NCBI GenBank assembly: GCA_041391125.1
Contig: JAWKON010000012.1
Span: forward strand, 1 to 64,000
Source of the DNA: JACKBC01 sp041391125
GTDB lineage: Bacteria; Chloroflexota; Anaerolineae; Caldilineales; Caldilineaceae
Length of the DNA stretch: 64,000 bases
Reading direction: 5' to 3'
This document shows positions 16,381 to 23,785 of the stretch, in pieces; the first letter of the stretch is position 1; each line of letters opens with the position of its first letter. The notes below the pieces were generated by a model. That model was given only the letters and a program-made list of their open reading frames with translations, was not told where the DNA came from and made no database searches. The translations under genes were made by a program, and so were the position numbers.

Positions 16381-17859
16381 ATGCAGGTTGCCTTGCCCAT
16401 TTTTATTCTCTTGGTGGTTGTGATCATGACGCGCCGGGTTTTGTTTGCGCTGGCCGCGGCGGTGGTGACGGCCTGTCTGGTTGCGGTTTCCGGCGTGGCG
16501 CTGTCGGCGCTGGCGCTCTTTTACACGCGGGTGACCGAGGTGCTCACCGACAGCTTGAATTTGCGCAGCCTGCTATTTGTGATTCTGCTGGGCATGTTGG
16601 CCAACCTGATGAGCGAATCGGGCGCGGTGCTGCTCTTTGCCAAGTATGTGAAAAACCGCCTGGCCTCCAAAATCAAAGGCCAGTTTGTGCTGATCATTCT
16701 GGCCTTTTTGACCGCCATTGATGACTATTTGAGCACCTTGACGCGTGGCGTGCTGGCCCGTTCTTTGAGCCGCGAGAGCGATGTTTCGGCCAACAAATAT
16801 GCCTATCAGGTGCATGGCACCTCCTTTTCCATGCACATTCTCTTTCCGCTTTCGTCCACTGCGATTGTGATCATTGCCATTTTGCAGGCTACGCCGGCCT
16901 TTCAAAGCCTGCAGATCAGCCCGATCAGCTTTTTTATCCGAACCATCCCCTATAATCTCTATGCGCTATTGGCCATGATGCTGGTCATTATTACTTCGCT
17001 CTCCTCGCGGGAAGTGCCGGCCCTGCGCAAAGCCAATGATTCTGCTCTGGCCCATAGCATTGAGGACGGCGCGGCGGATGATGGGCGCGGCGCGGCCCAT
17101 CATTTAGATTTTGCGCTGCTGGTTTTCCCGCTGCCGCTGGTGGCCACCGCCCTCTTTCTGACGCCGCTAGTTCTGCAACCCGGCATGGACCTGGCCACAC
17201 TGCTGGCCCAAGGCGATATTTCCATGGCGCTGCTGTGGGCGCTGGCGCTGATGCTGGTGAGTGCGCTGCTCTTCTTTTGGCTGGCGCGCGGATTTGCCCT
17301 GTCCGCTCTCCTGGGCTGGAGCGGGCGCGGTGCGCTGCAAATTCTGCCCGTCTGTTTAATCCTCACCTTTGGCTGGACCTTTGGCCTGCTTATGAATTTG
17401 GACCTGGACACCCATGCCGTGGTCTCCAATGTGTTTGGCCATCTCTTTATCGGTTCATCATTGATTCCTGTGCTTTTCTTTATCCTCAGCGCCATCACCG
17501 CCGCGCTGATTGGCTGCCCTTGGTCGTCGCTGGCGCTGCTGCTGCCCATTGTGCTGCACGCCGGTCTGCAAATCAGCCCAGATCAATCGTGGCTGGTGTT
17601 GTGTGGGGCGGCGGCTATTTCGGGCGTTGTGTTGGGCGACCAGATTTCACCCATCTCCGATCTCTCCATCCTCACGGCGTCCAGTTTGGGCATCACGCCC
17701 TTCCAGCATTCGAGCACGCAAATCTTGCTGGTGGCGGTCACGGCGCTTTCGGCGCTGCTGGGCTTTGTGCTGCTGGGGACGGGGCAAAGCTTGCTCCTCG
17801 TGATCGGCATTACGCTGCTGGTCGAATTAACGCTTTTCCGACTGGTAACGCAGGCGTAG
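16381..17859 (+). CDS. NhaC-type Na+/H+ or amino-acid antiporter
   Basis: 492-residue inner-membrane transporter with about eleven hydrophobic segments. Seen: the NhaC-family signatures FLTAIDDYLSTL around residues 115-127 and the late GVVLGDQISPISDLSILTAS motif, equivalent to the GDxxSPISDTT block of that family. NhaC proteins exchange Na+ for H+, and some relatives exchange amino or organic acids. A role in exporting or importing the amine or guanidino product of the two upstream enzymes would fit the order but is inference. The ATG at 16381 is taken as start without a strong ribosome site. Transcription from upstream would have to pass the hairpin at 16290-16338. Confidence 0.8.
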   Translation: MQVALPIFILLVVVIMTRRVLFALAAAVVTACLVAVSGVALSALALFYTRVTEVLTDSLNLRSLLFVILLGMLANLMSESGAVLLFAKYVKNRLASKIKGQFVLIILAFLTAIDDYLSTLTRGVLARSLSRESDVSANKYAYQVHGTSFSMHILFPLSSTAIVIIAILQATPAFQSLQISPISFFIRTIPYNLYALLAMMLVIITSLSSREVPALRKANDSALAHSIEDGAADDGRGAAHHLDFALLVFPLPLVATALFLTPLVLQPGMDLATLLAQGDISMALLWALALMLVSALLFFWLARGFALSALLGWSGRGALQILPVCLILTFGWTFGLLMNLDLDTHAVVSNVFGHLFIGSSLIPVLFFILSAITAALIGCPWSSLALLLPIVLHAGLQISPDQSWLVLCGAAAISGVVLGDQISPISDLSILTASSLGITPFQHSSTQILLVAVTALSALLGFVLLGTGQSLLLVIGITLLVELTLFRLVTQA

Positions 17860-18215
17860 AATGGCCGCGCAATACAGGGATACCTCGGGTTGGGGGCCAC
17901 ACCTTCCTGGAAGAGGCAGCCGCCGCGTGCGCGCGAGCTAAGGCCGTCTCTGCCTCTGCCCTGAAAATAGGCCGCGCACGCACACGGAGAAGTCCAGCAT
18001 TTTCATCCCCTGTGGCGCGCTGGTGCGCATGGGCAGCTTCCAGGAAGGAGTACATCTCGCCCCAAAGCGGAAGGCGCCTACGCCATACAGCCAGACTGGA
18101 CGCATCTGCACAGGTACGCGATAATCTGGGCGCATGGTGCGTCGTTTTGCGTGCCGATTGTGCGAAAATAGATACAGGTTACGGAACCCAAGAGGTAGAA
18201 ACGAGGAAAACAGAA
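17860..18215. other. intergenic region, no gene seen
   Basis: About 355 GC-rich bases between the antiporter and the aldo/keto reductase. Open frames exist on both strands but have no ribosome site and no recognisable domain. GAGGA at 18203-18207 belongs to the next gene. Confidence 0.45.
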
Positions 18216-19190
18216 ATGCAATATAACTTATTGGGGAAAACGGGCGTCAAGGTGTCGCAGCTCTGTTTTGGCACCATGTCTTTTGGCGGCGATGCCGATG
18301 AGGCCACGTCGGCAGCTATGTTCAAGCGCTGCCGCGATGCGGGCATCAACTTTTTTGACACGGCCAACGTTTATAGCGGCGGGCGCTCCGAAGAGATTTT
18401 AGGGCGTTTGATGAAGGGCAGCCGCGATGAGCTGATCATTACGTCAAAAGTATTTGGCGCAGTGGGCAAAGATGTGAATGCGCGCGGCCTGTCGCGACGG
18501 CACATTACCAAGGCGGTGGAAGATTCGCTGCGCCGGCTGAATACGGACCGGCTCGATCTCTACTTTGTGCATCAGCACGATTACAATACGCCCATTGAAG
18601 AGACGGTCGGCGTGCTGGACGATCTGGTGCGCCAGGGCAAGATTGTCTATCCGGCGGTGAGCAACTGGTCGGCGTGGCAGACGGCCAAGGCGCTGGGCAT
18701 TGCCGAGCGCAAAAATCTGGCCCGTTTTGAATGTATGCAGCCCATGTACAGCCTGGCCAAGCGTCAAGCGGAGGTGGAACTGCTGCCGCTGGCGCAGTCT
18801 GAGCAGCTTGGCGTGATTCCCTATAGCCCGTTGGGGGGCGGCTTGCTGACGGGCAAATACACGCGGGCCAACCGGCCGGCATCGGGGCGTCTGGTGGAAA
18901 ATCAGATGTATATGAAGCGCTATCAGGAAGATCTTTTTTATGAGGTGGCCGAGCGCTTTACCAACTATGCGCAGGAGCAAAACATGCATCCAGCCACGCT
19001 GGCCGTGGCCTGGGTTATGGCGCACCCGGCGGTGACGGCGCCCATCATCGGCGCCCGCAATCTGGAGCAGCTTGAATCCTCGCTGGCCGCGGTGGATGTG
19101 AAGATGACGCCGGAGTGGCGGGCCGAAATGGCGGCCCTTGCCCCCGAGCCGCCGCCCGCTACGGATCGTAGCGAAGAACAAAAGGGTTGA
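18216..19190 (+). CDS. aldo/keto reductase
   Basis: 324-residue NADPH-dependent oxidoreductase of the AKR superfamily (YghZ/IolS-like), cytoplasmic TIM barrel. Seen: N-terminal YNLLGKTGVKVSQLCFGTM, catalytic aspartate and tyrosine in FFDTANVYSGG, catalytic lysine in LIITSKVFG, catalytic histidine in LYFVHQHD, and the nucleotide-binding APIIGARNLEQLESSL near the end. GAGGA eight bases before the ATG at 18216 fixes the start; the same frame is open far upstream inside the antiporter gene, but that part is not homologous. A terminator follows (19212-19249). Substrate unknown. Confidence 0.9.
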   Translation: MQYNLLGKTGVKVSQLCFGTMSFGGDADEATSAAMFKRCRDAGINFFDTANVYSGGRSEEILGRLMKGSRDELIITSKVFGAVGKDVNARGLSRRHITKAVEDSLRRLNTDRLDLYFVHQHDYNTPIEETVGVLDDLVRQGKIVYPAVSNWSAWQTAKALGIAERKNLARFECMQPMYSLAKRQAEVELLPLAQSEQLGVIPYSPLGGGLLTGKYTRANRPASGRLVENQMYMKRYQEDLFYEVAERFTNYAQEQNMHPATLAVAWVMAHPAVTAPIIGARNLEQLESSLAAVDVKMTPEWRAEMAALAPEPPPATDRSEEQKG

Positions 19191-19211
19191 TGTCTCTATT
19201 GAATTGACTCG

Positions 19212-19249
19212 AAAAGGCTGCTGTCCACTTAAGGGAAAGCAGCCTTTTT
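19212..19249. terminator. bidirectional terminator between convergent genes
   Basis: AAAAGGCTGCT (19212-19222) pairs with AGCAGCCTTTT (19238-19248), followed by T on the plus strand and preceded by A. It separates the aldo/keto reductase from the convergent gene ending at 19269. Confidence 0.85.
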
Positions 19250-19268
19250 AATGTGTGAGCCGTAGATT

Positions 19269-20108
19269 TTATTGCGACTGCTTCAGTTCTTCAGCGGATT
19301 CCATTTTGTGACCAAAACAATTGCCCCATAATGCAACCTGCTCGACATTGTCGAATAAGAAGTGGGCCACAGTCTGGTCTTTGAGCAAAACGGGATACTC
19401 ATTGAATTCGCGCAGGAACTTATAGAAACAATGGTCGCGCGCTTCCAATTCAGCCGCAAAGCCGGTATAGGCCACCGTGTAAAGCTTTATGGTTCCGTCA
19501 TCATAATAGCCATCACCGATAATACTAATTTCATTTAGATAGGTGCTAAAAAACTCGCGGTCGACCGGATCGGTGTAGCAGAAGGTCATATGCGCCTCTT
19601 GACCCGCATGCCCCTCTTCGGCATGACCACTCAGGTGGCGATAAAGCTCATCGGGTGTGGTCATTTCATCCAGACCAACGTGATAGCCCCAACTTTCCAT
19701 CAGATGCACGACTAGCTGTGTTGCCACTGTACACTCTTCACGGGATGGCAGATAGTCGAATACGTAGTCCAATTCCAGTTCTGGCGCTGATGGCTCATTC
19801 GCCGAAGCGACGGCGGTCGGCTCATCCGCAGGGGCGGTGGGCTGCACAGCCAGCAGCTCCTGTACAGGATTGGCGACGGACGCTGGGGGTGCGGCCGCCT
19901 GCCCCGTCGTCGGGCTGGAGTTATTGGCGGCCGCCGCGCTATTGAGTCTTTCCTGAATGAGCAAGTTAACCAATTGTGAATTAAGCTCCTCTGCCTGGGT
20001 GGCCTGCGATGAACCTATCAGGTTAGGCAATTGGAGCCCAATTATAGCACTGATGATAATGACCACAACGAGGGCAACAATAATAAGAACATTGGGGATG
20101 CCGGACAT
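19269..20108 (-). CDS. membrane-anchored four-cysteine protein (paralogue of 7025-8089)
   Basis: 279-residue protein: N-terminal membrane segment (about 7-30), an Ala/Pro/Ser-rich spacer (about 55-110), then an external domain with cysteines at 126, 177, 227 and 264. The motif MTFCYTDPVDRE and the ending WGNC match MTLCYLDPDDRE and WVNC in 7025-8089. The spacing from the third to the fourth cysteine is identical (37). AGGAG seven bases before the ATG supports the start at 20108. The two paralogues stand on either side of the binding-protein and amidinotransferase block and point toward each other, which suggests a shared role at the cell surface. No named family is recognised. Confidence 0.65.
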   Translation of the reverse strand: MSGIPNVLIIVALVVVIIISAIIGLQLPNLIGSSQATQAEELNSQLVNLLIQERLNSAAAANNSSPTTGQAAAPPASVANPVQELLAVQPTAPADEPTAVASANEPSAPELELDYVFDYLPSREECTVATQLVVHLMESWGYHVGLDEMTTPDELYRHLSGHAEEGHAGQEAHMTFCYTDPVDREFFSTYLNEISIIGDGYYDDGTIKLYTVAYTGFAAELEARDHCFYKFLREFNEYPVLLKDQTVAHFLFDNVEQVALWGNCFGHKMESAEELKQSQ

Positions 20109-20717
20109 AACACGTCTCCTTCAATCTAAGAACGATAGACTTCTTTTGGCATGTTCTATGTAAGAACAGCGGCTAAACATGGGGCGACAAACAAATGTTT
20201 CTGCCGATTTAATTGACTCACAGCTTGATACGGCCCGCTAGATTAGAGTGTGGGATGTGACGCGTTATGAAAAAGATGATGTGGATAGCAGTGGTTGAAG
20301 AAACGCGGGAAAGGCGATGAAGTAAGATGTGACTCTCTAAATCATAATAAGCATTTCCTGTCAATATAACAGGGTTAGTGAAAAAGTTTTATTACAATTT
20401 GCTGATATTATTCGCATGAGTTTGGCAATTTCAGTCGAGTAGTGTGTAGAATGGAAATATACGTAAGTTGTAAGTAATTGCCACTTGAAATACCATAAAA
20501 ACAGATGTATACTTTATTTGATCTCGTGGGAGAAGATGGGCTCGTACTCATCTTGATCTCAACCGTAATATAAAGTTTGGTAGTTTGGCGTAACGCAACG
20601 TGCAACCTCCTCGATTTTATCGACCAAACCGAGATTCTTCGGTCGTTTTGCATTACCATCAAGAATACAGCAAGCCTCTTCGTTCCATTCCTTTGAAAAC
20701 ACAAGCGACCATTTTGC
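20109..20717. other. AT-rich intergenic region with a possible gene remnant
   Basis: No intact gene. On the minus strand, an open stretch ending at 20559 has a protein-like composition (for example LGLVDKIEEV and TPNYQTLYYG), but its only start lies inside the repeat at 20718-20817. It may be the remnant of a gene whose 5' part was cut by the insertion. Confidence 0.35.
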
Positions 20718-20817
20718 GTAACTACGTCGCCGTTCCCTGATCGCCCAAGCTGCGTTTGGCATGTCGAAGGGAACGGCGGCCTTCGACATACTCAGGCCTC
20801 GAGAGCTTGGTAGTTAC
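20718..20817. mobile_element. MITE-like element with 8-bp target duplication
   Basis: 100-bp non-coding element with ends GTAACTACG and CTTGGTAGTTAC and an internal inverted TGTCGAAGG/CCTTCGACA core. It is bordered on both sides by the same 8 bases, CATTTTGC (20710-20717 and 20818-20825), the mark of transposition. Confidence 0.85.
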
Positions 20818-20833
20818 CATTTTGCGAATTGAA

Positions 20834-20905
20834 TATACGTGTGGTTGTCATAAATCAACATTTTTACCCGAGCAAAAATGTCAATTTATGACAGAGCCAA
20901 GTATA
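20834..20905. repeat. TA-flanked hairpin element, copy 3
   Basis: Same ends as copy 1 (TATACGTGTGGTTG and CAGAGCCAAGTATA) and a TCATAAATCAACATTTTT stem whose second arm differs at two positions. It begins just after the target duplication of the preceding MITE. Confidence 0.8.
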
Positions 20906-21007
20906 ACAGGCGTTGAATATGGCTTTGGGTTCTGCCTTTTGCCATTGTATTTATTTGTTGTTGCTTTGCTCCTCTAGCATAGACGCACCGTTTCGTCATT
21001 TCTGCAC

Positions 21008-21093
21008 TATACTCAGCTCTGAATGAGAACCGGAGTTTCATTACTCCTATTGAGCCAATGGAAAACTTCGGTTCTTATCTCAACCGCAGTATA
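21008..21093. repeat. TA-flanked hairpin element, reversed copy with a different stem
   Basis: Read left to right it starts TATACTCAGCTCTG and ends CAACCGCAGTATA, the same two end motifs as the other copies but in inverted order. The enclosed stem is AGAACCGGAGTTT / AAACTTCGGTTCT, unrelated in sequence to TCATAAATTAAC but still self-complementary. It lies 111 bases before the lipoprotein gene at 21205. Confidence 0.65.
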
Positions 21094-21204
21094 GATTGAC
21101 CATTTCAGTCTATGCAAAGGTTTGATAAGTTTAGGGAGGATCAAAGTGTCCGTTATTAGGGATTTCAAATTTTGAAATCACTTTCAGTATGAAGGATATG
21201 AATT

Positions 21205-22272
21205 ATGAAGATTTGCTATCGTCTGTACACGCTTGTGTGCTTGCTTACCGCCATCATGCTGTGCGCCGGCTGTTGGGGCTCTTCTGATGAACAAGATGGA
21301 TCGGTGGCCCGAGCGAATGCTGACCCCAATCCTGGCGCAAACGTAGAGGATCGACCGATTGTGATTGGGTATAGCAACTGGGCCGGCTGGTGGCCCTGGT
21401 ATATTGCTGAGAAAGAGGGCTATTTTGAAAAGTATGGCCTCGACGTGGAAATGCGCTGGTATGACAATTATCTGGAATCCATGGAAGCTTTTGCTGCCGG
21501 CGAGATCGACGGCAACGCTCAAACCCTCAACGACACCGTTTCCTTTGCTCCTAATGCGGTGAACGGTGAAGTGGCCGTGCTGGTCAACGATAACTCGGCC
21601 GGCGATGACAAGATTATCGTGACCGCCGAGATTCAGTCTATGCAGGACTTGGTGGGGAAAAAGATTGGTCTGGAAGAAGGCGTGGTGGAAGATTTCCTAC
21701 TGACGCTGGCTTTGCTGGAGGCGGGGTTGAGTCGCGCTGATGTGGAGATTGTGAATATGGAGACAGGCGCCGCCGCTGCTGCCTTTGTAGCGGGTGAGGT
21801 GGATGGAGTTGGCGCCTTTCCACCATTTTGGGCTACAGCACTTGAACGAGACGGCAGCCATGAACTGATCTCATCCGCCAATTACCCCGGCGCAATTCCC
21901 GATCTGCTGGTGGTTAGCCAAACACTCATCGACAAGCGGCCTGAAGATGTGCAAAAACTGATCGAAGTGTGGTTCGACGTGCTTGGCTTTATGAAGGTAG
22001 ATTCAAAACGCAGCGAAGCGTTGATGGCCGAACGGGCGGGCGTCAGCATTGATGAGGTTCAGATCTTTGAAGGAGGCGTACGGCTTTTTTCTATCAAAGA
22101 TAATTTGAATGCATTTGCACCCGGAGACGGTATGACGCATTTGGCCTTTGCCGCTAATCAAATGGCGCAATTCATGGTCGGTGTGGGTCTTATCCCGGCT
22201 GCCCCCGCTGATTTTAGCACCCTCTTTGATGACCGGTTTGTCAAAGCTTATTCAGATTCTTTGGCTCATTAG
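21205..22272 (+). CDS. ABC-type substrate-binding lipoprotein (NitT/TauT, NMT1-like)
   Basis: 355-residue exported binding protein. Signal peptide with lipid-attachment cysteine at 23 (CAGC; position -3 is unusual). The mature part fits the COG0715 family that delivers nitrate, taurine, sulfonates or thiamine precursors: IGYSNWAGWWPWYIAEKEGYFEKYGLDVE (at two sites, first 20 residues IGYSNWAGWWPWYIAEKEGY omitted in detail), LNDTV, DLVGKKIGLEEG and FPPFW. The aromatic-rich first motif suggests a small cationic or aromatic ligand. No permease or ATPase follows, so it is an orphan binder or uses distant components. It lies at the end of the block of other solute-binding proteins (7025-20108). The start at 21205 has AAGGA upstream. 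Confidence 0.82.
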   Translation: MKICYRLYTLVCLLTAIMLCAGCWGSSDEQDGSVARANADPNPGANVEDRPIVIGYSNWAGWWPWYIAEKEGYFEKYGLDVEMRWYDNYLESMEAFAAGEIDGNAQTLNDTVSFAPNAVNGEVAVLVNDNSAGDDKIIVTAEIQSMQDLVGKKIGLEEGVVEDFLLTLALLEAGLSRADVEIVNMETGAAAAAFVAGEVDGVGAFPPFWATALERDGSHELISSANYPGAIPDLLVVSQTLIDKRPEDVQKLIEVWFDVLGFMKVDSKRSEALMAERAGVSIDEVQIFEGGVRLFSIKDNLNAFAPGDGMTHLAFAANQMAQFMVGVGLIPAAPADFSTLFDDRFVKAYSDSLAH

Positions 22273-22476
22273 GCAGTTATGCAGATCCGGATTGATGATT
22301 ATTAACAAAGCGAACGCTCCAGCGCGCCTTGACTGCCATAAATAACCTTTAAAAAAAGGGTGTACTTTGGTTTGGGAGCAACCCCTGCCTGTAAGAGGTA
22401 TATGTCGCCCCCAATGGGGGCGGCGCGGCCTACAATATTGCCCCAATTGAGGACGCATCCTTAAAAAAATTGCCAC
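22273..22476. other. intergenic region before the candidate sRNA
   Basis: About 200 bases with no open frame of note. A GC-rich stretch with CCCCCAATGGGGG at about 22413-22425 is a small palindrome. Confidence 0.4.
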
Positions 22477-22505
22477 TTGACGCCCACAAAGTTCAATGGT
22501 ATGAT
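22477..22505 (+). promoter_or_regulatory. consensus sigma70 promoter of a candidate sRNA
   Basis: TTGACG at 22477-22482, exactly 17 bases, then TATGAT at 22500-22505. No ribosome site or coding frame of quality follows, but a structured stretch and an intrinsic terminator do. Confidence 0.75.
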
Positions 22506-22510
22506 CCATC

Positions 22511-22634
22511 ACATCAGCTCTATGGCTGCCCTCGGTCCTACCCTATACCTCAAGCCTGCCTGGTTGGCCTTCCCAACATTAAAGGCAGGCATGCAATTAT
22601 CAAGCGCCTCTAGACCATATAGAGGCGCTTTTTT
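22511..22634 (+). ncRNA. candidate small non-coding RNA, about 120 nt
   Basis: A transcript from the promoter 22477-22505 would start near 22511 and stop at the terminator 22603-22634. It would contain a strong internal stem, GCCTGCCT (22554-22561) with AGGCAGGC (22583-22590), capped by GTTGG/CCAAC. No ribosome site, and the open frame crossing it has no protein-like features. It does not carry the conserved core of the signal-recognition-particle RNA, and I cannot assign it to a known family. Confidence 0.6.
22603..22634 (+). terminator. intrinsic terminator of the candidate sRNA
   Basis: AGCGCCTCTA (22603-22612) pairs perfectly with TAGAGGCGCT (22620-22629), followed by a run of T to 22634. 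Confidence 0.88.
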
Positions 22635-22905
22635 ATACGATAAAGCTACGAATGGCCTACGATGTGTCTGAAGACCCTCTCCAATCTACGTTTTACTCCA
22701 GAGAAATAGATTGTGTTAATTTGTGGATTTAAATAGACTCGCAGTACCATCAGAATCGGTGTGTCAATAAGCCACCCTATCCGGGGATAAATAATGTAAA
22801 ATTATTGGCAATTTGTCACATTTGCCTCAAGTACGCAGCGCACGATTTCGGTAATCTATACAGCAGGTTATCGATTGAAAACAGTTTACTTTTGGGAGGG
22901 ATTCG

Positions 22906-23082
22906 ATGGTTAAGACACTTGCAAGCAACATGCTACTGGTATCTGGTATTGGCATTTTGACGGTTTTCGGCGCCATGCAGGTGCTAGGCCTCCACACCGA
23001 ACCCCTCATGCCCGCTTCCGCCGCTTTTTGCATCGGCTGCACCGCCGTTCTTGACCGCATTGGCCTCAGCAACTTGAGCTGA
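22906..23082 (+). CDS. small membrane protein, 58 residues
   Basis: Short frame with an excellent ribosome site (GGGAGG at 22894-22899, six bases before the ATG). It encodes one hydrophobic segment (about 9-28) followed by a tail with a CIGC pair. No family recognised. The last 99 bases run antiparallel to the 3' end of the gene 22984-23418, so one of the two tails is probably under weak selection. It is either a real small protein with a convergent overlap or a gene truncated by the neighbouring sequence. Confidence 0.5.
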   Translation: MVKTLASNMLLVSGIGILTVFGAMQVLGLHTEPLMPASAAFCIGCTAVLDRIGLSNLS

Positions 23083-23418
23083 TTCTGACGCCGTTGTTAC
23101 CTGCGCCGCCGGCCGTTTGGGGCGCCGCATAATGGCCGGCAAATCTGAACCCAGCACCCTGATCGCCGTCCGCATCCCCGCTACATAACCGCTCGTTTTC
23201 GCCATCGGCTGCACAATATTATCGCTCACAAAAGTTGTGGTTCCGCGCACTGTGCCAACGGTTTCCTGCAAATCGTCGATCATAGGCTTGATCTCCGTTT
23301 GCACCATTTTGATCAGTCGCCACACCTGCAAAATCAGCACCGCGATCAGCGCGCCGATTACAATGCTCTGCACGGCAATAATAATAATGGCAATATCTCG
23401 CATATAAGCCGTAACCAC
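22984..23418 (-). CDS. small membrane protein (DUF948-like layout)
   Basis: 144-residue protein with an N-terminal membrane helix (about 8-32), then an amphipathic, coiled-coil-prone region (MVQTEIKPMIDDLQETVG) and a basic, Ala/Gly-rich tail. The layout resembles small DUF948-type proteins found near cell-envelope or tRNA genes in several phyla. The GTG at 23418 is chosen because AAGGGG stands six bases before it; ATG 23403 is an alternative. It follows the membrane protein 23430-23711 by 11 bases and mnmA before that, so it belongs to the iscS-mnmA run. Function unknown. Confidence 0.6.
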   Translation of the reverse strand: MVTAYMRDIAIIIIAVQSIVIGALIAVLILQVWRLIKMVQTEIKPMIDDLQETVGTVRGTTTFVSDNIVQPMAKTSGYVAGMRTAIRVLGSDLPAIMRRPKRPAAQVTTASESAQVAEANAVKNGGAADAKSGGSGHEGFGVEA

Positions 23419-23429
23419 GTTACACCCCT

Positions 23430-23711
23430 TTACACAAACAGTCTGGCAATAAAGAGCGCCAGCCACGCCCCAATCGACGCTTCCACCACGCACAGGCGAC
23501 CGATCTGAAATAACTCCAACTGCATAATGGCGCAGGCTCCTTGGCCCAAGGCCAGCCCGCACGCCGCCGCGATCAAATAGACTATTAGATCGCGCAAACC
23601 ACGTCCGCCCCAAACGTGATAAAGGCTGGCGTAAAAAATGCTCAACAGCGCTCCCAAAATCAGCGGCGGCGACCAGATATAGCTGCTCAAAAATTGACTC
23701 GACTCTGTCAT
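23430..23711 (-). CDS. small polytopic membrane protein
   Basis: 93-residue protein with about three hydrophobic segments (PPLILGALLSIFYASLYHVW, then LRDLIVYLIAAACGLALG, then VVEASIGAWLALFIARLFV). No conserved motif recognised. The start at 23711 (MTESSQ) is preferred to 23816 because the longer frame enters a repeat element and the end of mnmA. It lies between mnmA and the gene 22984-23418, spaced as in one transcript. Function unknown. Confidence 0.6.
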   Translation of the reverse strand: MTESSQFLSSYIWSPPLILGALLSIFYASLYHVWGGRGLRDLIVYLIAAACGLALGQGACAIMQLELFQIGRLCVVEASIGAWLALFIARLFV

Positions 23712-23737
23712 AAAATTGATGCGTTCACAGTATCGCA

Positions 23738-23775
23738 ATGCTGTCGTCGCCTGAGCTTGTCGAAGGGGACGCCAG
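23738..23775. repeat. TGAGCTTGTCGAAGG core element
   Basis: Short inverted repeat with GCAATGCTG/CAGCATTGC arms around the CCTGAGCTTGTCGAAGG core shared with the MITE-like copies. It lies in the gap after mnmA. Confidence 0.65.
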
Positions 23776-23785
23776 CATTGCAAAT

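Noticed and set aside
17235..18215. Long N-terminal extension of the aldo/keto reductase
   Set aside because: The extension reads through the antiporter gene in another frame, and a ribosome site fixes the start at 18216.
20559..20789. Intact 76-residue gene
   Set aside because: Its start lies in a mobile element and it has no ribosome site; noted only as a possible remnant.
22477..22671. 64-residue protein in the sRNA region
   Set aside because: No ribosome site, low-complexity translation, and a promoter and terminator place the frame inside a non-coding transcript.
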